Assembly (NCBI RefSeq): GCF_004324835.1
Contig: NW_021163061.1
Span: forward strand, 682,001 to 746,000
Direction of reading: 5' to 3'
DNA: 64,000 bases
Source of the DNA: Dendronephthya gigantea
Lineage: Eukaryota > Cnidaria > Anthozoa > Malacalcyonacea > Nephtheidae
The notes beneath the pieces are model-generated. The model saw only the letters and a program-made list of their open reading frames with translations. It had not been told where the DNA came from and did not search any database. This document shows, piece after piece, positions 58,508 through 64,000 of this stretch (position 1 is the first letter of the stretch; every line of letters starts with the position of its first letter). A program made the position numbers and the translations under genes.

Positions 58508-60406
58508 TTAGTGAGCCATCATCATATTATGATGGGTGGTATATATATGATCTTCAAGTTCACTTTGAACATCAAACTCATGACCACATACTCCACAAAT
58601 ATAACCAATACAGGCTGGTTCGTTTGTATTTAATTTAAGATGGACATTAGCCATTTTTCCTGCTCTTTTATGTATTGCTGGGCCATCACATTCATGGGAT
58701 TTTTTATGATTTCTTAAATAACTGGCATGTGAACAGTTTTTGCTGGTATGTGTTCTTAAGTTGCCTGCCTGTGAAAATCTTTTATCACAAACATCACATT
58801 CATAAGGCTTCTCACCAGTATGTGTTCTTTTATGTCTCCTTAAATCGTTTGCGTTTGAAAATCTTTTATCACAAACATTGCATTCATAGGGTTTCTCACC
58901 AGTATGTGTTCTTTTATGTATTCTTAAATTGCCTGCCTGTGAAAATCTTTTATCACAAACATCACATTCATAAGGTTTCTCTCCAGTATGTGTTCTTTTA
59001 TGTCTCCTTAAATCGCCTGCCCGTAAATATCTTTTATCACAAGCATCACATTCATAAGGCTTCTCACCAGTATGTGTTCTTTCATGTATTGTTAACTTGT
59101 CTGCCTGTGAAAATCTTTTATCACAAACATCACATTCATAAGGCTTCTCTCCAGTATGAGTTCTTTCATGTATTCTTAAGTTGCCTGCTTGTGAAAATCT
59201 TTTATCACAAACATCACATTCATGAGGCTTCTCTCCAGTATGTGTTCTTTTATGTTGTCTTAAGTTGCCTGCAGTTGAAAATCTTTTATCACAGACATTA
59301 CATTCATAAGGTTTCTCTCCAGTATGAGTTCTTTTATGTCTCCTTAAATCGCTTGCTTGTGAAAATCTTTTATCACAAACATTACATTCATAAGGTTTCC
59401 CTCCAGTATGAGTTCTTTTATGTCTCCTTAAATCGCTTGCTTGTGAAAATCGTTTATCACAAACATCACATTCATAAGGCTTCTCACCAGTATGTGTTCT
59501 TTTATGTATTCTTAAGCTGCCTGCCCGTGAAAATCTTCTATCACAAACATCACATTCATAAGGCTTCTCACCAGTATGAGTTATTCTATGTTGTCTTAAG
59601 TTGCCTGCCAGTGAAAATCTTTTATCACAAACATCACATTCATAAGGTTTCTCACCAGTATGAGTTCTTTTATGTCTCCTTAAATCGCTTGCTTGTGAAA
59701 ATCGTTTATCACAAACATCACATTCATAAGGCTTCTCTCCAGTATGTGTTCTTTTATGTCTCCTTAAATCACTTGCATTTGAAAATCTTTTATCACAAAC
59801 ATCACATTCATGAGACTTCTCTCCAGTATGTGTTTTTTTATGTAGTTTTAAGCTGCCTGCATGTGAAAATCTTTTATCACAAACATCGCATTCATAAGGT
59901 TTCTCACCAGTATGTGTTCTTTTATGTCTCCTTAAATCGTGTGCCATTGAAAATCTTTTATCACAAACATCACATTCATGAGACTTCTCTCCAGTATGTG
60001 TTTTTTTATGTAGTTTTAAGCTGCCTGCATGTGAAAATCTTTTATCACAAACATCGCATTCATAAGGCTTCTCACCAGTATGTGTTCTTTTATGTCTTCT
60101 TAAGTTGCCTGCCCGTGAAAATCTTTTATCACAAACATCACATTCATGAGACTTCTCTCCAGTATGTGTTTTTTTATGTAGTTTTAAGCTGCCTGCATGT
60201 GAAAATCTTTTATCACAAACATCGCATTCATAAGGCTTCTCACCAGTATGTGTTCTTTTATGTATTCTTAAGCTGCCTGCCCGTGAAAATCTTCTTTCAC
60301 AAACATCACATTCATAAGGCTTCTCACCAGTATGTGTTCTTGTATGTTCAGTCAATTTGCTTTTGCATGAAAAAGTCTTATCACAGTAATTGCATTTTTC
60401 AGTCAT
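58508..60406 (-). CDS. large C2H2 zinc-finger protein, unit 5 (20 fingers plus a C-terminal finger, 632 aa)
   Basis: A single exon starting [20 protein letters not shown]. Twenty fingers follow each other with TGEKP or TGEKS linkers; the last is fused into the [20 protein letters not shown] linker. The cluster's common end has the finger [20 protein letters not shown]. Fingers 3-8 are three copies of a two-finger block: HAGSLKL with KSHE linker, then RAGNLRR, MAHDLRR or NASDLRR. Other helices: RAGSLRI, QASDLRR (three times), LAGNLRQ, TAGNLRQ, QAGNLRI, QADKLTI, RAGDLRR, NANDLRR. A nuclear DNA-binding role is inferred. No effector domain. Because the 84-bp unit is a multiple of three, the opposite strand is also open throughout. 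Confidence 0.95.
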   Translation of the reverse strand: MTEKCNYCDKTFSCKSKLTEHTRTHTGEKPYECDVCERRFSRAGSLRIHKRTHTGEKPYECDVCDKRFSHAGSLKLHKKTHTGEKSHECDVCDKRFSRAGNLRRHKRTHTGEKPYECDVCDKRFSHAGSLKLHKKTHTGEKSHECDVCDKRFSMAHDLRRHKRTHTGEKPYECDVCDKRFSHAGSLKLHKKTHTGEKSHECDVCDKRFSNASDLRRHKRTHTGEKPYECDVCDKRFSQASDLRRHKRTHTGEKPYECDVCDKRFSLAGNLRQHRITHTGEKPYECDVCDRRFSRAGSLRIHKRTHTGEKPYECDVCDKRFSQASDLRRHKRTHTGGKPYECNVCDKRFSQASDLRRHKRTHTGEKPYECNVCDKRFSTAGNLRQHKRTHTGEKPHECDVCDKRFSQAGNLRIHERTHTGEKPYECDVCDKRFSQADKLTIHERTHTGEKPYECDACDKRYLRAGDLRRHKRTHTGEKPYECDVCDKRFSQAGNLRIHKRTHTGEKPYECNVCDKRFSNANDLRRHKRTHTGEKPYECDVCDKRFSQAGNLRTHTSKNCSHASYLRNHKKSHECDGPAIHKRAGKMANVHLKLNTNEPACIGYICGVCGHEFDVQSELEDHIYTTHHNMMMAH

Positions 60407-61280
60407 GGTTAACTGTGTTTTACAACTTTATTCTTGCTCTTCTTTAATTTCAATAAAAACTAAATAAAATAGAAAGACATGACTATAAATTAGATTATTT
60501 ATAACTGTCATTTCAACTGCCATTATGAAGCATTGCAGACCCTCTAGCTGCTATAAATCTTACATATTTCTGAACCACCTCAGACATATGAAATATCAAA
60601 TTCATAATCTTAATATCACAATTCAAAATCATAGATTATGTAGATTCAATCCTGGCTAATAATAACTGCGCATGTGTTGCAAAAATTTTATACTTTTTGA
60701 AAACACTTGCAAACATTGAAAATCACAATAAAAACAACGCTTCCAGCTTTAATAGAGCATGACGGGCTTCTTCAACTCGTTACAATCATTCATTTCTTTA
60801 GAAATTCAGTGTTTTCACACGACAAATTTGTCTGGCTGGTTACGATACTGAAACCATTCTCACAATTTTGAGAATTTTTTGCGCCATTTTTATTTATGAT
60901 TCCGATAAGTTTAAAAAACTATGTAGATAAACATATTACAAACCTGGTTGCTAAATTATCGCTTTTCTCACATAGGATAAAGCTTACCTTTGATGAAGAA
61001 CTTTTTTCTCTTTTTTTTACACCAAAATATTTCCAAATTACAGCGCCGAGTCGGTGAATCTGCGCCAATTTCTCACTTTTTTACATTCATCAGCAAGAGA
61101 CCCGAGCAATTCCTTATTTGGCAGTTCGCGCAATCACGATGGCGAACCCAGACCGAAGGTGCTCCGACATCGATGGCGGCTCTGCGCGGGAGGGTTTAAA
61201 AAGATGGCCGACGAAACATTTTCACGTTTTCAGCAAGCAGTCGAAGTTCAAAGGACGAAAAAGGAAGATAGTCTTGTTTA
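60407..61280. other. 5' flank of unit 5 with a GC-rich islet
   Basis: The first part matches the 5' flanks of units 3 and 4. From about 61040 it turns GC-rich and diverges, with several overlapping short frames. One (61204-61281) has a strong start context and reads MADETFSRFQQAVEVQRTKK. It may be the first exon or promoter of something lost; I do not recognise it. Confidence 0.45.
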
Positions 61281-61600
61281 ACTTTCAATCCATGTAACCA
61301 AACCGTATTATTTAACATGCAAGTGATGAAAAAAACGTCATTGTTACAAAATAATAACAACAAGTTCTGTATACTTGAAATATAAACTAGAACAAAATAT
61401 TAAGAAATCCCCCAAAATATTTACATCTAATCAATCATCTAATCTTTGATATTTAGAATTTACTTTTTCAGCACATAATTTACAAATTTCAACCCATGTA
61501 ACCCAACCGTATTATTTAACATGCAAATGAATAAAAAACGTCATTGTTTATGTTACAAAATAATAACAACAAGTTCTGTATACTTGAAATAATCTATAAC
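61281..61600. repeat. two tandem copies of the zinc-finger 3' flank without a gene
   Basis: TTTCAA(T)CCATGTAACC...ACAACAAGTTCTGTATACTT occurs at about 61283-61430 and again at 61480-61590. Elsewhere this sequence lies downstream of a zinc-finger frame. Here no fingers remain. Confidence 0.75.
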
Positions 61601-61684
61601 GTGTAACAACTAACAAGCGGCCGTGACTGTGACTGGGCCCATAACCTGTTAAACTCACGACGGTGGAAGACTTATATATAACAA

Positions 61685-61955
61685 TATTTAATAATAATAA
61701 TAATTATATTTCAATAGGGAGCCCATATCACCGAGGTGTTTTTCAATGGGGCCCTGCAATAAAATTATTAAAATACATGATATAAATATTAAGCTATAAA
61801 ATTCATTAAAGTTCAAGTTCATAAAAGTTCATGAAAGCACATAGACAATTAAAACAACACATAGAATAAGAAATTTAAAAACTATTATAACTCATGCAAG
61901 TTTTTAAGGTTATTCTTAAAAAGAGTCAAAGATGTTGATTCTCTAATATATTAAC
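61685..61955 (-). mobile_element. 3' end fragment of a second LINE
   Basis: On the minus strand a frame ends ESTSLTLFKNNLKNLHEL and stop, typical of a CR1/L2-type ORF2 C-terminus. It is followed by a 3' UTR and an (AAT)n tail at 61685-61705, like the tail of the 47736 LINE. Strongly 5'-truncated; a different subfamily by sequence. Confidence 0.6.
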
Positions 61956-62056
61956 GAAAACTTATACAACTTACAAGTACTGGAGTCAACTACAACAGTT
62001 CAACTACTTGAACAGTTCCAACTAACTTAACAACTACATGAAACAAAACTAAAGAG

Positions 62057-62290
62057 TTATATTATTCCGTATCGGGTGACCGGTCTAATTATCCTCCCAT
62101 ATCTGCTCCTCCGCTGCTGGGCGGCCTGGGCCCCACCAACTTCTATTTCTCTTAGAATTTCATTTAATTGAATTATATCATTAGGATTAGGCCGAAGGGG
62201 AATTCCCACATGTACGTTTCTTATATGTCGTCCTAAGTTGTATGCATTTGCAAGTCTTCTACCACAACGATCACATACATGTTCATCCAT
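62057..62290 (-). CDS. small single-finger C2H2 protein, unit 6 (77 aa)
   Basis: MDEHVCDRCGRRLANAYNLG with H-x4-H (HIRNVH) resembles the H-x4-H second finger of units 1 and 2, and its upstream flank (GGTTAACTGTGTTTTACAAC) is the shared one. The C-terminal 50 residues (PNDIIQLNEILREIEVGG to IRPVTRYGII) are unlike the rest of the cluster. A complete small protein or a chimaeric remnant; function unknown. Confidence 0.6.
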   Translation of the reverse strand: MDEHVCDRCGRRLANAYNLGRHIRNVHVGIPLRPNPNDIIQLNEILREIEVGGAQAAQQRRSRYGRIIRPVTRYGII

Positions 62291-62994
62291 GGTTAACTGT
62301 GTTTTACAACTTTATTCTCGTTCATCCTCTTATCTTATATGAAATAGAAAGACATGACTGTAAATTAGATTAATCACTGTAGTTAAATCCCTAACTATAA
62401 TTAGTTAACTACACGACTTCACAAAACGTAGTTTGTCGGATGATTAACTAATCACGTAGTTAACTTGCGTCACACTGTGCTTGCGTGGGGTTGTTAAACA
62501 GAGAAATAGCATGAAGTATCGAGAAATTTGTCACCGCTGTTATTGATTTTGAACAAGACTGTGGACTCGTATTTACAAAAATTGACAGTATTTTGATCTA
62601 AAAGATTGTAAAAAATGCAATAAAATATATAATTTTACGTCAGAAATCGATTTCCCTGTGAGCTCCACATATATCTGGAGTAAGAACTTAAGACTTCCGT
62701 GAGGCCAAAAAGTGAAGCCAAAGATGGCGGATATTGAGGCGCTATAGCACGTCAGTTTCAGACCTCCTATGTGCGCGGTCAACTAAATTTGTATTTTTAA
62801 ACTTTATTTTTTCCTTTTTTTGAGTAAAATATGAGGGGAATTTCAATGAAAAGTATAATACTAATATAATGCTTTGTATTGAGATACTTTTATATTTCAA
62901 TTAAATTGACAAAGAAATAAGAAATATCCTACAATGAAAGCTATATAAAGCACGCGCTTAGCAACAGGGCGCTTATATAAGGCGCTTAGCAACG

Positions 62995-63698
62995 GGGTCT
63001 GACTACATCACGGGCGTTCTTTGAGGGCGCCCGCAGTAACTTTGCAACGCGGATAAATGCTATTAGCGATCTTTTCGGTCAGCAAGCATTCATTGTAATT
63101 GCAGGAACTTTGTCCTTTTTAAAATATTGCGGGAAATATTTAAATATTTACTGGTTTTTGACGATTGAGGGAAGGCAGGCATAAATATGAATATATTTAT
63201 AAATAGATTTAGGCAGGCATAAATATAAATATAGATATAAATATGGCAAGCGCACGGTTACAAAACATAGTAAACGAAGAAATAAGTTTTCTGCAAGGCG
63301 CTTTGAAGGATTTTAAGGTGATTGGATCCTACTGTTACGGGTTTACTGACGATATTAAAAATTATGAAGATATTATCGAAAAATACCTGTCCATTAGCTC
63401 TACTTGCTTCGTCACAAGAGAAGCACATTTTAAAGATAAAGGTCATAAACGATTCTCAAATACAGGTATGTACGAGTACTTTTCTATAGCTTAATTGGCG
63501 AAAATATTGAGCTTCCAAGAGTGGTATTTTAAATTTATGGATTAATGCGTTGCAGAGCAGAGCTTTAAATAACCCAAATGACCCTAATCATAGTTCATAA
63601 TACCGTTTTATATCAAGTATCTTGTGGTATTCAAATATATCCGCGTTACAAAGTTACTGCGGGCGCCCTCAAAGAACGCCCGTGATGTAGTCAGACCC
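62995..63698. mobile_element. Mutator-like element, 61-bp TIRs and 9-bp target duplication
   Basis: TIRs of 61 bp (62995-63055 and 63638-63698) begin GGGTCTGACTACATCACGGG and differ at one position. The target duplication TTAGCAACG lies at 62986-62994 and 63699-63707. The empty site GCGCTTAGCAACGATTATCG is at about 49892-49911 in the other copy of the host element. Long TIRs and a 9-bp duplication fit Mutator-like elements. No transposase is present. It contains an 83-codon frame at 63243-63494. Confidence 0.88.
63243..63494 (+). CDS. 83-codon frame inside the Mutator-like element, possible captured exon
   Basis: Begins MASARLQNIVNEEISFLQGA and runs to TAA at 63494. A strong donor (ACAG then GTATGTACG) at 63465/63466 suggests the coding part may be a 223-bp first exon ending at residue 74. 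I do not recognise the protein. It could be a captured host exon or the start of a lost transposase. Confidence 0.4.
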   Translation: MASARLQNIVNEEISFLQGALKDFKVIGSYCYGFTDDIKNYEDIIEKYLSISSTCFVTREAHFKDKGHKRFSNTGMYEYFSIA

Positions 63699-64000
63699 TT
63701 AGCAACGATTATCGTTTATAGCACAGCTTATAGGGCGCATAGCAACAACGATTATCGCTTGGATTTGGAACTTTATATAAAATGCTATTTCTTCGATTCT
63801 TTTGCATATCATACCCCAACAATTACTCAGAATTATAACAGAATGATAACAGGTAAAATTCAGACATTTTGAAGACAGCAGAGAACAAAAAAAAGCGAAA
63901 AAATACGGAATTTCTAAAGTATATGATAAACAAAGCAACCTACTATTTTCATTCGTGTTTTGACTTATAATACAAATGCAGTTTACAACTATATGTTGGT

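Larger units (their letters stand above)
62371..64000. mobile_element. third copy of the GGGCCGGTTGTATAAAA element, left tip missing, running off the window
   Basis: Interior sequence matches the 47124 copy (CACGACTTCACAAAACGTAG, GAAGCCAAAGATGGCGGAT, CATACCCCAACAATTACTCA). The left tip is deleted: the unit 6 5' flank joins directly to TAATCACTG. It lacks the LINE and carries a nested 704-bp element at 62995-63698. Confidence 0.8.

Noticed and set aside
58675-60447. 590-codon open frame on the plus strand across the zinc-finger array (also 55908-56525 and 54136-54567)
   Set aside because: It mirrors the 84-bp finger repeat, which is a multiple of three and lacks stops on either strand. The translation ([17 protein letters not shown] repeated) has no sense as a protein, while the minus strand gives perfect C2H2 fingers.

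Overview
This is an AT-rich, intron-rich metazoan window. I infer a cnidarian, most likely an anthozoan such as a stony coral. The basis is compact genes with many short exons, a single-exon Mos kinase, a CR1/L2-like LINE, many short foldback transposons and a tandem C2H2 zinc-finger cluster. No species can be named from the sequence alone. I mapped exons by hand from splice sites, reading phase and family recall; no search was run.

Left part (1-24.4 kb). A Niban/FAM129-like gene runs on the minus strand (7575 to 1302, 14 coding exons) and carries one apparent single-base deletion. Upstream of it, in the same direction, is a complete PDE10-type cyclic-nucleotide phosphodiesterase (17815 to 8563, 27 coding exons, 946 codons plus stop by count). 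A 5.5 kb gene-poor stretch with foldback elements follows, then an intronless Mos-type Ser/Thr kinase on the plus strand (23389-24372).

Middle part (24.4-40 kb). Two small four-exon genes face each other tail to tail: 30292-32296 on plus and 35681-33960 on minus. They share intron positions and phases, an equal-length second exon, TATA boxes at nearly the same distance from the ATG and a near-palindromic motif beside the TATA box. The proteins (178 and 208 aa) have no signal peptide and read as beta-trefoils of the IL-1/FGF type. The first gene ends in a cytokine-style AU-rich 3' UTR. This pair is the most interesting item in the window. Around it lie a mariner-type MITE, minisatellites and a (TA)n tract.

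Right part (40-64 kb). A complete NAE1/APP-BP1 gene (NEDD8 E1 regulatory subunit; 45946 to 40383, 20 coding exons, 527 aa) is followed upstream by at least six tandem C2H2 zinc-finger copies in the same orientation, with arrays of 1 to 20 fingers. The duplicated units carry a segment resembling the NAE1 5' region. The units have been invaded by a TIR element with a 3-bp CTG target duplication (itself holding a LINE), a 704-bp Mutator-like element with 9-bp target duplications, and smaller palindromic insertions. Because the units are duplicates, several insertions can be read against empty sites and ordered in time.

A 114-bp tandem repeat is scattered over at least six places, including introns of the Niban, trefoil and NAE1 genes.
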